Assembly (NCBI GenBank): GCA_905480305.1
Contig: CAJQPV010000175.1
Location: forward strand, 1 to 10,548
Source of the DNA: an uncultured Gammaproteobacteria bacterium
Lineage (GTDB): Bacteria > Pseudomonadota > Gammaproteobacteria > UBA9214
Length of the DNA: 10,548 nt
Direction: 5' to 3'
Positions 1 to 6,749 of this stretch are shown here, in pieces. Position numbers and translations under genes: made by a program. Under the pieces are notes generated by a model. That model did no database searches. It was not told where the DNA came from and saw only the letters and a list, made by a program, of their open reading frames with translations. Position 1 is the first letter of the stretch; each line of letters begins with the position of its first letter.

Positions 1-145
1 CGTCATTATGGCTTGAACAAACACTGAAATAATCCGCCCACGAATTCCACTCCTGCAGGTAGTGCTGATTTTTGCGGGCTCTGCTGCCGGTCCATTCGGT
101 AATCATCACCTTACACCAGACTGCCTCGCCGCAGGCACAGGGCAC
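1..145 (-). CDS. Partial open frame with Cys cluster, leaves the left edge
   Basis: This minus-strand frame is open from the stop at 158-160 to the left edge and is not identified. The first possible start is GTG at 145, giving VPCACGEAVWCKV, followed by an in-frame ATG at 106 (MITEWTGSRARK). The 52 visible codons read like real protein: mostly purine-first codons, several Trp and Tyr, and a CxCx(5)C pattern that could hold a metal. No convincing ribosome binding site precedes either start; an AAGG lies only two bases before the ATG. It may be the 5' end of a gene, or the downstream half of a frameshifted gene whose upstream half is the 111-344 frame. It could also be chance, since only about 145 bases are visible. 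Confidence 0.3.
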   Translation of the reverse strand, partial: MPCACGEAVWCKVMITEWTGSRARKNQHYLQEWNSWADYFSVCSSHND

Positions 146-344
146 ACCTGAAGTAATTCAGAACGAAACCGTTGGATAAAACACGGTTATAGCAGCAGAT
201 ATCCGGGAACAGTGAAGCGTGACTCACATCGCGGTTTCTGTCCGGCCGTACGGGTAATACTGGAACCTGGCCCGTAACCAGGATCGCACGGGCCGAAGCT
301 GGAACAGTACTCGCAGGGACCGGGCTGTCGTCATGACCATGCAC
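111..344 (-). CDS. Possible small ORF of 77 residues, unrecognised
   Basis: A 77-residue frame starts at ATG 344, with a purine-rich AGGGGG seven bases upstream that would serve as a ribosome binding site. The product is not hydrophobic overall and carries four Cys near its end (ICCYN and CALC). I recognise no family. It lies 60 bases downstream of the TlpA gene on the same strand. It overlaps the coding-like frame at 1-157 in another register, so the two could be one gene split by a frameshift. It may equally be non-coding. Confidence 0.2.
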   Translation of the reverse strand: MHGHDDSPVPASTVPASARAILVTGQVPVLPVRPDRNRDVSHASLFPDICCYNRVLSNGFVLNYFRCALCLRRGSLV

Positions 345-395
345 ACGCCCCCTGACATCATGACATTGCAGTCTGGTCCCTTGCGTTTCAATACT

Positions 396-416
396 GCCCT
401 GCTGCTATTTCAGGGC
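396..416 (-). terminator. Stem-loop over the TlpA stop codon
   Basis: GCCCTG at 396-401 and CAGGGC at 411-416 form a perfect six-base stem with a nine-base loop. On the minus strand the loop contains the TAG stop of the TlpA gene. No T-run follows, so this is not a classic intrinsic terminator. It could assist factor-dependent termination or protect the transcript end, or be chance. Confidence 0.25.
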
Positions 417-941
417 ACGCACCTTGTCAAGCAACCCCTTGTCATCCCACGCTCGGCTGCCTATCGCCCGGTAGGCAATCGTGCCATCGGGCGCTATCAC
501 GTAAGTGGTTGGTAAACCCTTTACCGGCCACTGTTCAATCACTTCACCGGCCTGATCCATCAGTATCGGAAAGTCAGTTGGATAGTCTGCAGAGAAAACA
601 AAAATCGTGTCTTCGTCCTCACCCATATTGATTGCCAGCATCGCTATATCCTCCTGCTCCAGCTGAAGCCAGGCACGGTTCATCGAAGGCAGTTCTTCCC
701 GGCAGGGCGGGCACCATGTTGTCCAGAAATTAACAATCACCGGCTTGCCACGATAATCTGACAAGCGATGCAACTTGCCAGTCGTATCCTGCAGGGCAAA
801 GTCAGGTGCCGGCACCTTGCCGCCAACCGGGGTCAGTGTCTCTGCTGCCTGTGTACTCATGGCCAGACTCAGCAAAAGTGCCATACAAATATTATTAAAA
901 ATCTTCATATAATTTTTCATCTGCTTATCAGGAACATTCAC
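405..941 (-). CDS. TlpA/ResA-like periplasmic thiol-disulfide oxidoreductase
   Basis: A thioredoxin-fold protein of the TlpA/ResA group, expected to reduce or exchange disulfides in exported proteins such as apocytochromes or copper-site proteins. Numbered from GTG 941 (178 residues), it shows an N-terminal hydrophobic export signal at about 13-31 (ending MSTQA), the AhpC/TSA-type APDFALQDTTG segment at 45-55, and the active site WCPPC at 76-80 within NFWTTWCPPCREELP. The cis-proline loop is GLPTTYVI at 142-149. Length is normal for an exported TlpA domain. The GTG at 941 overlaps the upstream stop (GTGA), which argues for translational coupling. In-frame ATGs at 920 and 908 are alternatives; the one at 908 would leave a textbook signal peptide (MKIFNNICMALLL). 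No start has a strong ribosome binding site. The partner is unknown; the coupled upstream protein is the natural candidate. Confidence 0.92.
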   Translation of the reverse strand: MNVPDKQMKNYMKIFNNICMALLLSLAMSTQAAETLTPVGGKVPAPDFALQDTTGKLHRLSDYRGKPVIVNFWTTWCPPCREELPSMNRAWLQLEQEDIAMLAINMGEDEDTIFVFSADYPTDFPILMDQAGEVIEQWPVKGLPTTYVIAPDGTIAYRAIGSRAWDDKGLLDKVRALK

Positions 942-1543
942 TTCAGGCTGTCAACATCCGGGGCGCAGATAATATCGTCGATAGTAGCGGTATATTGTTT
1001 GCCACCTTCATTCCAGTTTACCTCCAGATCAAACTGAGCACCCGGCGGAACACCATAGGCGGTCAGCCCCCAGTTATAGTCTCCCGGCAGATATTCCTGC
1101 TGCGTTGGAAACATCCCCCAACGGACGACCAGCCTGGCCTTCGGGCTTGCTTGCTGGTCCGACCAGGACTCAATCAAGGGTTCTTTCAACAGAATACCGC
1201 TTTGCCTGCCTGCGTGCTGCATGCGCCACCGCCTTAAATCAACAGACACCGATTGTCCCGAACCGGACTTGCCGCTGTTGCGAATAATGGTCTGAAACAT
1301 ACAACTGGTCGCCATAAACTCGACCACTTCACTGGAAAATTCATGTTTCATGAACATGGCACGCGTCTGGTCCGGCAGACGCTGCACCAGCTCGATTTCT
1401 ATATCAGCCTCGATAAAATGCCATTTTTGCAGGCCATTCTCCTCATTACTGCTGCGTTGAACCTCTGCCTGCACAAGCCACGTTATGGCAAATCCGAACA
1501 GCAGCAGTCCGCTTGTCACCAGTGTTTTCGAAATTTTCAGCAT
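938..1543 (-). CDS. Unrecognised exported or membrane-anchored 201-residue protein
   Basis: I do not recognise the family. One hydrophobic segment at about 8-26 (TSGLLLFGFAITWLVQA) acts as a signal peptide or anchor, leaving a soluble periplasmic part of about 175 residues. This part has a methionine/histidine stretch RAMFMKHEF (61-69), the segment MATSCMFQTIIRN (77-89), and a C-terminal region resembling a beta-sandwich, with NWGLTAYGVPPGAQFDLEV (157-175) and TATIDDIICAPD (185-196). The two Cys, C81 and C193, could form a disulfide. The stop overlaps the GTG start of the TlpA-like gene by four bases, so the two are probably made together, and this protein may be a substrate or partner of that oxidoreductase. 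A TATACT box lies about 37 bases upstream of the start, without a good -35. The gap of 171 bases to the ApbE-like gene allows a separate promoter. That it is a gene is likely; its function is open. Confidence 0.85.
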   Translation of the reverse strand: MLKISKTLVTSGLLLFGFAITWLVQAEVQRSSNEENGLQKWHFIEADIEIELVQRLPDQTRAMFMKHEFSSEVVEFMATSCMFQTIIRNSGKSGSGQSVSVDLRRWRMQHAGRQSGILLKEPLIESWSDQQASPKARLVVRWGMFPTQQEYLPGDYNWGLTAYGVPPGAQFDLEVNWNEGGKQYTATIDDIICAPDVDSLK

Positions 1544-1579
1544 GGCGTTACCCGGTCAAGTTCGGAAGTCAGTGTTAAC

Positions 1580-1585
1580 AGTATA
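1580..1585 (-). promoter_or_regulatory. Possible -10 box before the 201-residue protein
   Basis: On the minus strand TATACT matches five of six positions of the sigma70 -10 box. The predicted transcript would start near 1573, about 30 bases before the ATG at 1543. No recognisable -35 box sits 16-18 bases upstream, so an activator or another arrangement would be needed. The eight-base palindrome TGTTAACA (1573-1580) lies at the presumed start point. Confidence 0.3.
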
Positions 1586-1714
1586 GCGCGCAGAATAAAT
1601 CCGGCTGCCTTTCAGGAACTTGTTCGCCTGCCGCCGGAAATGATAGCGAAAGTCACTTGAGCGCGCTGCTTTTAGCCTGGCGATCCGGGCAAGAACAGGC
1701 TTACTGGAATCCCG

Positions 1715-2782
1715 CTATGGAACAAGGTATTGATGCTGTATACCCTGCCTCCAGTGAATAACATGCTCCATCGCGAGACTGGTATAGATGTTACCGTCTT
1801 TTGTAATAAGCAGTATCTTGTGAGCACCCATCTTGTCAGCGATCGTCTTCCAGTCTTTGATGCCGGCTATAAGAATAGTGACAGCAGATGCATTGGCAAT
1901 CATTGCATTTTCATGCATAACAACCACTGACTGAATAGCACTGGCTGGCATGCCGGTACGCGGATCAACAATATGCCGATAAACAGTACCATCCCTGGCG
2001 AAAGATTTATCAGAAGCACGGACTGCGACAACTGCCTGATCGTCCATATTTTCAATAGAACCGATCAAGTGCTCGCCGCCAGCATCAAACAAGCCAATCC
2101 ACCAGTCATGATCCCCGCGCGTACCGATGGTACGAGCACTACCGCCGATATAGATCATTGCATTTGCCACACCGATCTCTCGCAGCTGCTCTATGCCTTT
2201 ATCCAGGGCAAGCCCGCGAATCATATCGCCAAATTCCAGCTTAACCTGCCGATTCCGGCTGCTGATCTTGTTACCCTTGATGATCAGGTCGTCCATTGAC
2301 GGAGCACGGGTAATAATTTTCGCCACTTGCTCATCGACCAATTTCTGAACTTCACTCGGGTAGGGAGACACCTCGCAGTCATCCTTGTCACAACGAAATT
2401 CCCAAAAAGCGGTCAGTTGTCCTGCTGCAGGATTGAATAAGCCGCCACTCAAGCTGAAGAGCTTGCTTGCCTCAAGTATCACCTCCAGAAGACCATCACT
2501 GACCGTCATGGATTTCCCGTGTGCGAGTGCCTCATTCAACTGCTGCAGTTCACCTTCAACCTTGAATGTATAGCCAACCTTGTCCAGCTCCAGCAGGCCT
2601 TCCTCTACCATGGTCGCGGCCTGCCGGGCCTGTTCCTGTGGAACGCCGACAATACTGATTTGCGCGAATGTTCCGAGGGCATTTATTTTTTCCTCGAAAA
2701 CACCCCCGGTGCGTTCACAGCCGGCAACCAGAAAAGGCACCATGACAGCCAGCAAGGTGCCAATGGCGATTTTATGTTTCAT
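1715..2782 (-). CDS. ApbE-like lipoprotein (FAD:protein FMN transferase family), divergent active site
   Basis: ApbE enzymes use FAD to attach FMN covalently to threonine in exported or membrane proteins such as NqrB/C and RnfG/D. This protein has a lipoprotein signal with lipobox VAGC (C22). It then follows the ApbE order: ALGTF (35-39), GGLFNPAAGQL (113-123), FGDMIRGLALDKG (184-196), YIGGSARTIG (211-220) and HIVDPRTG (270-277). Length (355) is typical. Several usual functional residues differ. The family ADAxxT metal-binding segment reads ANASAVT (296-302), with Asn297 where Asp is expected and Val301 at the Thr position. The usual D(L/I)xxxxKG reads EFGDMIRG. The (S/T)SG segment before HIxDPxTG is VRASD. 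Two Cys (C131 and C136, RCDKDDC) lie in a local insertion. An AGGA site sits seven bases before ATG 2782. It follows the antiporter gene by 66 bases. No clear flavinylation target is visible nearby. Family is secure; activity is doubtful. Confidence 0.85.
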   Translation of the reverse strand: MKHKIAIGTLLAVMVPFLVAGCERTGGVFEEKINALGTFAQISIVGVPQEQARQAATMVEEGLLELDKVGYTFKVEGELQQLNEALAHGKSMTVSDGLLEVILEASKLFSLSGGLFNPAAGQLTAFWEFRCDKDDCEVSPYPSEVQKLVDEQVAKIITRAPSMDDLIIKGNKISSRNRQVKLEFGDMIRGLALDKGIEQLREIGVANAMIYIGGSARTIGTRGDHDWWIGLFDAGGEHLIGSIENMDDQAVVAVRASDKSFARDGTVYRHIVDPRTGMPASAIQSVVVMHENAMIANASAVTILIAGIKDWKTIADKMGAHKILLITKDGNIYTSLAMEHVIHWRQGIQHQYLVP

Positions 2783-2848
2783 GGCAAATTCCTGTAAATA
2801 TTGTCATATCGTGATACGTAGCAGTTTGAATTCAGATTCATGTTGTCA

Positions 2849-4306
2849 TCAAAAATATGCATCATTTATCCACATATGAACCATGATGCTGGCGGCATAA
2901 CCCAGTGCAATGACCGGTGTCCAGCGCAAGTGTCCAAAAAAGGTGTACATACCACGTGCCTGCCCCATCAAGGCAACACCGGCAGCAGAACCGATTGACA
3001 GCAGGCTGCCACCTACGCCAGCGGTCAACGTGACCAGCAGCCACTGTCCTGTGGACATATCCGGGTTCATGCTGAGCACAGCAAACATCACGGGTATGTT
3101 GTCCACGACAGCGGACAGGACACCAACGCTGACATTCGCGGTTGTTGCTCCCCACTGCGTATACATAAGCTCTGAGGCCATACCGAGATAACCAATGAAG
3201 CCAAGGCCACCGACACACATAACCACACCATAAAAGAACAGCAGCGTGTCCCATTCAGCACGCGCGACCTTGTTAAAAATATCGAAAGGAACGATGTCTC
3301 CGAGCCTGCCGGCATGCTCTGTTTCACTGCTGGCGGCAGAAAATTGCTTCAGTTCGGAACGTTTCAGGAAGAAACCAAACAGTTGCAGGTAGCCAAGCCC
3401 CGTCAACATACCCAAAACCGGCGGCAAGCTCAGGAAATTATGAAAACAAACGGCAGTGGCAATAGTAAGCAGGAAAAGCATCATGATGCGACGCGCACCC
3501 GGCTTCAAAACGACGACCTCATCATTACCTTGCGGGTTTCCGACCGGCACCGCAAAGTGCATGATGGCTGCAGGCACCACAAAATTAACCAGTGACGGCA
3601 AAAACAGGGAAAAAAACGTCCAGAATTCCACCATACCCTTCTGCCAGACCATCAGGGTAGTGATATCACCAAACGGACTAAACGCACCACCAGCATTTGC
3701 ACCGACAACGATATTGACACAGGCAATGGTGACAAAACGCGTATTGTCGCCACCAACAGCCAGTACCACGGCACACATTAATAATGCTGTAGTCAGGTTA
3801 TCGGCAATTGGCGAGATAATGAATGCCAGTATGCCGGTTAACCAGAACAAGGTGCGAAAACCAAAGCCCTTGCGTACCAGCCATGAACGCAGGCCATTAA
3901 ACACCTGGCGCTCTTCCATGGAATTTATGTAGGTCATCGCAACCAGCAGGAACAGCATTAACTCTGCATATTCGAGCAGGTTATGGCGTGCAGCCGCCCC
4001 GGCGGCATGCCCCAGTCCGGCTTGCGTCGACACCCAGCCGATCAGACCCCAGATCAGTCCGGCGGCGACAATAACCGGTTTCGATTTTCGCAGATGCGTG
4101 AACTCTTCTGCTGTCACCAGGATATACGCGAATGCAAAAATCGCCAGGGAAAGATAACCGATCGCATGAGTTGTCAGATCAGGAGTTCCTGCATGTACAG
4201 CTTCGCTTGCAAATACGATTGCAGGTATGAAGGCAGCAATAACTACCGGCAATACGGGCAGAATTCTGTAGATTAAACCGGCTTTTATACAAGAATACTT
4301 ACGCAT
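2849..4306 (-). CDS. nhaD: NhaD-type Na+/H+ antiporter
   Basis: An inner-membrane sodium/proton antiporter of the NhaD family (ion transporter superfamily), which exports Na+ or Li+ in exchange for H+ and supports salt and pH tolerance. The 485 residues contain about twelve hydrophobic segments. Characteristic stretches are ISPIADNLTTAL (164-175), GANAGGAFSPFGDITTLMVW (202-221), EWDTLLFFYG (351-360), SAVVDNIPVMFAVL (398-411) and GGSLLSIGSAAGVALMGQAR (432-451). The paired Asp-Asn motifs in the two halves (ADN and VDN) fit the inverted-repeat fold and probably include the ion-binding residues. The N-terminus (about 14-34) resembles a signal sequence, as is common in this family. The ribosome binding site AAGGG (4315-4319) lies eight bases before the ATG and overlaps the TAA of the upstream permease gene, so the two are co-translated. 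Nothing appears truncated. Confidence 0.95.
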   Translation of the reverse strand: MRKYSCIKAGLIYRILPVLPVVIAAFIPAIVFASEAVHAGTPDLTTHAIGYLSLAIFAFAYILVTAEEFTHLRKSKPVIVAAGLIWGLIGWVSTQAGLGHAAGAAARHNLLEYAELMLFLLVAMTYINSMEERQVFNGLRSWLVRKGFGFRTLFWLTGILAFIISPIADNLTTALLMCAVVLAVGGDNTRFVTIACVNIVVGANAGGAFSPFGDITTLMVWQKGMVEFWTFFSLFLPSLVNFVVPAAIMHFAVPVGNPQGNDEVVVLKPGARRIMMLFLLTIATAVCFHNFLSLPPVLGMLTGLGYLQLFGFFLKRSELKQFSAASSETEHAGRLGDIVPFDIFNKVARAEWDTLLFFYGVVMCVGGLGFIGYLGMASELMYTQWGATTANVSVGVLSAVVDNIPVMFAVLSMNPDMSTGQWLLVTLTAGVGGSLLSIGSAAGVALMGQARGMYTFFGHLRWTPVIALGYAASIMVHMWINDAYF

Positions 4307-4314
4307 TTTTCATA

Positions 4315-4320
4315 CCCTTA
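4315..4320 (-). promoter_or_regulatory. Ribosome binding site of nhaD on the upstream stop codon
   Basis: On the minus strand TAAGGG joins the TAA stop of the SLC13-type gene (4320-4318) to the AAGGG Shine-Dalgarno sequence of nhaD, with eight bases to its ATG at 4306. Terminating ribosomes sit directly on the initiation site, which links production of the two transporters. Confidence 0.75.
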
Positions 4321-6276
4321 AAAAACCAGGTTCATCATAACCATCATGACGATCAGAAACAGTACCGTCATGACGCCGCCAGCGCGCATGAAATCCGGTA
4401 CGCGGTAACCACCAGGCCCCATCAACAAGGCGTTAACCTGGTGCGTCGGAATCAGGAAGGAGTTGGAAGTAGCAATGGCCACAGTCAATGCAAATACTGC
4501 CGGATCAGCTCCCGCTGCAATCGCCAGATTAACCGCCAGTGGCACCAACAATACGGTGGCACCCACATTTGACATCACCAGGGTAAAGAAAGTCGCCAGC
4601 ACAGCCAGCGCTGATTGCAACACCCAGACAGGTACATCACCGAGCACGGCTAGTGTTTGCTGGGCAATCCATGCGGCGGTTCCTGTGTTTTCAACGGCCA
4701 TGCCCAGAGGTATCAGACTGGCGAGCAGGAACACGGTTTTCCAGCTTACCGCTTCATAGGCTTCGTCAATATTCATCACGCCTGACAGCACCATACCCAG
4801 CGCACCGGTCAGCAGGGATATCGACAGGCGCAAATCCGAGAACAGCACCAGGCCCAGCGCGACAAGAAAAAAGAACAGCGCGTAACCCACCTTCTGCGGG
4901 CGTGTCTCCTCGTGAGGATATTCGGATGTAACCACCACGAAGTCGCGGTTTGATTCCAGCCTTGCCAGTGCCTCCCATGAGGTATGCACGACCAGTGTGT
5001 CACCGGCCTCCAGTGGCAGATTGCGAATATCATCGCCCTCTCGCAGCGTCTCACCGCGACGATGCAGACCGACCATGGCAAGCCCAAAAGTCTTCCGCAT
5101 CCATACATCACGCGCACTCTTGCCTATCAACTGGGAACCGGGTGGAATAACAACTTCGGCCACACCGGAACGTGTCGATGCCAGCACCTCACCAAATACT
5201 TCCAGACCAGCACGCTTCTGCAATTTATACTTTTCGACAAACATACTCACATCGTGCGGGGATGCCAGGATACCCAAGACCATACCCGCCTCAAGACCCA
5301 GGTCACGTGCCAGCGCACCCGGTCCAACGCGGGTTTCCTTGTCAGCGCGCCGGGTTGCGATTATCCGTATGTGCGAACTGCCCTCGACATCATCCAGCAT
5401 AAGTCCAATCAGTGGACTGTCGCTCGGCACCACCACTTCAAACAGGGCATAGTCGATGCCATAGATATCCTGAAAATAGCTCATGGTGTTCGAGCCTACC
5501 GGGCTACTTTCTGATTTCGTGGTCGGCAGCACAAACCTACCGAACAACATGAAATAAATAACACCGGTGGCCACCAGTGCAAGACCGATCGGCGCAACAC
5601 TGAAGAGATGAAAGGCGCTCATTTTTTGACCGGGCGGCAAGGCCTGGTTAGATGTCATCATCAGGTCATTAAGCAAAATTAACGGACTTGAACCAACCAT
5701 GGTGACGGTGCCGCCGAGAATGGCACAGAAACCCATTGGCATCAGCAAGCGCGACAGGGGCAAGCCACTGCGTGCCGAGATGCGACTGACAACAGGAAGA
5801 AATAATGCGGCCGCTCCAACGTTCTGCATGAAGCTTGAGATGATGGCAACTGTGGTCGAGATCAGCGGGATGATGCGTTTTTCGGTAGTGCCGCCGTGTT
5901 TCAATATGGCTCCGGCTACCACGTTCATGACACCGGTTTTATCCAGACCTTTACCGATAATCATCACAGCGACAATTGATATCACCGCGTTACTGGCAAA
6001 GCCGTCAAACAAGTGTTGCGCCGGTACAAACGGCTGCTCGATTCCAAACAGCGGGCCTACCAGCGAAGTCAACCCGAGTAACACCATGATACATATTGCG
6101 GCAACATCAACTTCAACAATTTCGAATACAAACAGGTAAATCGTTAACAGTAATATCGACGAAACCCATGCAATCTCAATTGTCGGAACTGCCCCTGTCA
6201 GGGAAAAACCGGCGGCAATAAAGATAATGGCGCCAATCAGACGCTTGATCAGGGCTTCTTTTGATAGTGTGCTCAC
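4318..6276 (-). CDS. SLC13/DASS-family permease with two RCK_C (TrkA-C) domains
   Basis: A membrane permease of the divalent anion:Na+ symporter group, likely importing sulfate, a dicarboxylate or a related anion with sodium. The first transport half (about 11-250) contains SSFMQNVGAAALFLP (147-161) and GGTVTMVGSSPLILLND (188-204). The second (about 463-652) contains VMSNVGATVLLVPLA (567-581) and ATSNSFLIPTHQVNALLMGP (602-621). Between them lie two cytosolic RCK_C-like units (about 275-355 and 360-445), shown by the repeats LIGLMLDDVEG and LIGKSARDVWMR. Such units usually regulate transport by binding a ligand. The 652-residue length fits this subgroup. The start is GTG 6276, with GGAG six bases upstream. 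It is the first gene of a pair with nhaD, 11 bases apart; a Na+-coupled importer beside a Na+ exporter is a sensible sodium cycle. The substrate cannot be read from sequence. Confidence 0.92.
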   Translation of the reverse strand: MSTLSKEALIKRLIGAIIFIAAGFSLTGAVPTIEIAWVSSILLLTIYLFVFEIVEVDVAAICIMVLLGLTSLVGPLFGIEQPFVPAQHLFDGFASNAVISIVAVMIIGKGLDKTGVMNVVAGAILKHGGTTEKRIIPLISTTVAIISSFMQNVGAAALFLPVVSRISARSGLPLSRLLMPMGFCAILGGTVTMVGSSPLILLNDLMMTSNQALPPGQKMSAFHLFSVAPIGLALVATGVIYFMLFGRFVLPTTKSESSPVGSNTMSYFQDIYGIDYALFEVVVPSDSPLIGLMLDDVEGSSHIRIIATRRADKETRVGPGALARDLGLEAGMVLGILASPHDVSMFVEKYKLQKRAGLEVFGEVLASTRSGVAEVVIPPGSQLIGKSARDVWMRKTFGLAMVGLHRRGETLREGDDIRNLPLEAGDTLVVHTSWEALARLESNRDFVVVTSEYPHEETRPQKVGYALFFFLVALGLVLFSDLRLSISLLTGALGMVLSGVMNIDEAYEAVSWKTVFLLASLIPLGMAVENTGTAAWIAQQTLAVLGDVPVWVLQSALAVLATFFTLVMSNVGATVLLVPLAVNLAIAAGADPAVFALTVAIATSNSFLIPTHQVNALLMGPGGYRVPDFMRAGGVMTVLFLIVMMVMMNLVF

Positions 6277-6315
6277 AAGTCACTCCGGATGTATATATTT
6301 AATGACAGCAACATG

Positions 6316-6341
6316 GTGATGTTAACAGTCAACAACATCAC
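6316..6341 (-). promoter_or_regulatory. Inverted repeat upstream of the SLC13-type gene
   Basis: GTGATGTT (6316-6323) and AACATCAC (6334-6341) form a perfect eight-base inverted repeat with a ten-base centre, 40-65 bases before the GTG start of the permease gene. It could be an operator or a leader hairpin. I could not find a good sigma70 promoter beside it. Confidence 0.35.
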
Positions 6342-6353
6342 AGCTGAATAGAT

Positions 6354-6380
6354 GGAAAGAAAGACGGTCGCAATGACCGC
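6354..6380 (-). terminator. Possible intrinsic terminator of the small exported-protein gene
   Basis: On the minus strand, CGGTC and GACCG form a five-base GC-rich stem with loop ATTGC (6365-6379), followed by TCTTTCTTT. It begins nine bases after the TAG stop of the small gene. The short stem and interrupted T-run make it a weak terminator at best, but its place fits a single-gene transcript that ends before the permease gene. Confidence 0.4.
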
Positions 6381-6388
6381 GCAACTGA

Positions 6389-6700
6389 CTAAGCGATGTT
6401 GCCAGAAACGGGGGGGCCGTGAAGGATACTACTGGGATAAGCGTCACTGCCAACTACCGACAGTGCGTCCATACAGGACAAAGAGAGCGATACAAGCTCC
6501 TTTGTAAGCAATTCGCTAACGAAACCAGTAGTTGGTTCGTCATCTTCAAAACTTTCTGGCGCGAACTCAAGGCCAAGCTCAACCTGTTGAGGTTGAACTT
6601 CCGCCAGGTAAGCGGTACTTGCAACACTGGCGCACAACACAAATACCAAAAGCAGCATTAACCACAAGCCTGACACTGATCTTTGAGTTGATAGTTCCAT
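6389..6700 (-). CDS. Small exported or membrane-anchored protein, 103 residues, unrecognised
   Basis: I do not recognise this protein. From ATG 6700 it has a short polar start (MELSTQRSVSG), a strong hydrophobic stretch at about 12-30 (LWLMLLLVFVLCASVASTA) and then a polar, acidic domain with PESFEDDEPTTG (48-59). C22 lies in the hydrophobic segment and C75 in SLSCMDAL. The frame stays open upstream to a TTG at 6760, but that codon lies upstream of the -10 box of a strong promoter, so a transcript from it could not include it; I therefore prefer ATG 6700, which has only a weak ribosome binding site. Promoter and possible terminator closely enclose the gene, suggesting it is transcribed alone although it lies 112 bases before the permease gene. 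Codon use is like its neighbours. It could be a small envelope factor; existence is more certain than role. Confidence 0.6.
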   Translation of the reverse strand: MELSTQRSVSGLWLMLLLVFVLCASVASTAYLAEVQPQQVELGLEFAPESFEDDEPTTGFVSELLTKELVSLSLSCMDALSVVGSDAYPSSILHGPPVSGNIA

Positions 6701-6749
6701 CCAGTCCAGCAGTTGATCCCGAGGCACCAGGCCATAATTTGTATTTTTT

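Larger units (their letters stand above)
1..404. other. Left-edge stretch without a secure gene
   Basis: Apart from the two uncertain minus-strand frames described separately, nothing here is secure. Two overlapping inverted repeats lie at 250-294. GGCCCGT at 269-275 pairs with ACGGGCC at 288-294, while CCCGT at 271-275 could instead pair with ACGGG at 250-254. I see no tRNA, no transposon end and no long repeat. In the plus strand a nine-codon tail (SLWLEQTLK then TAA at 33-35) could be the end of a gene from outside, but that is too short to support. Confidence 0.5.

Noticed and set aside
1253..1660. Plus-strand frame of 135 residues
   Set aside because: Mostly antisense to the 201-residue protein gene; its product has no coherent composition and no ribosome binding site was apparent.
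1544..1714. Inverted repeat AGCCTG/CAGGCT between the ApbE-like and 201-residue protein genes as a terminator
   Set aside because: The loop is long (16 bases) and no T-run follows on the minus strand.
3132..3161. GATT-like word (WGATTAN) in NhaD as a possible ApbE flavinylation site
   Set aside because: Known targets carry the SGA(S/T)T-type motif in NqrB/C or RnfG/D-like proteins; here the residues lie just before the conserved VDN region of the transporter and look like ordinary family sequence.
4984..5514. Plus-strand frame of 176 residues inside the permease gene
   Set aside because: Antisense shadow of a gene with clear SLC13 and RCK_C motifs.
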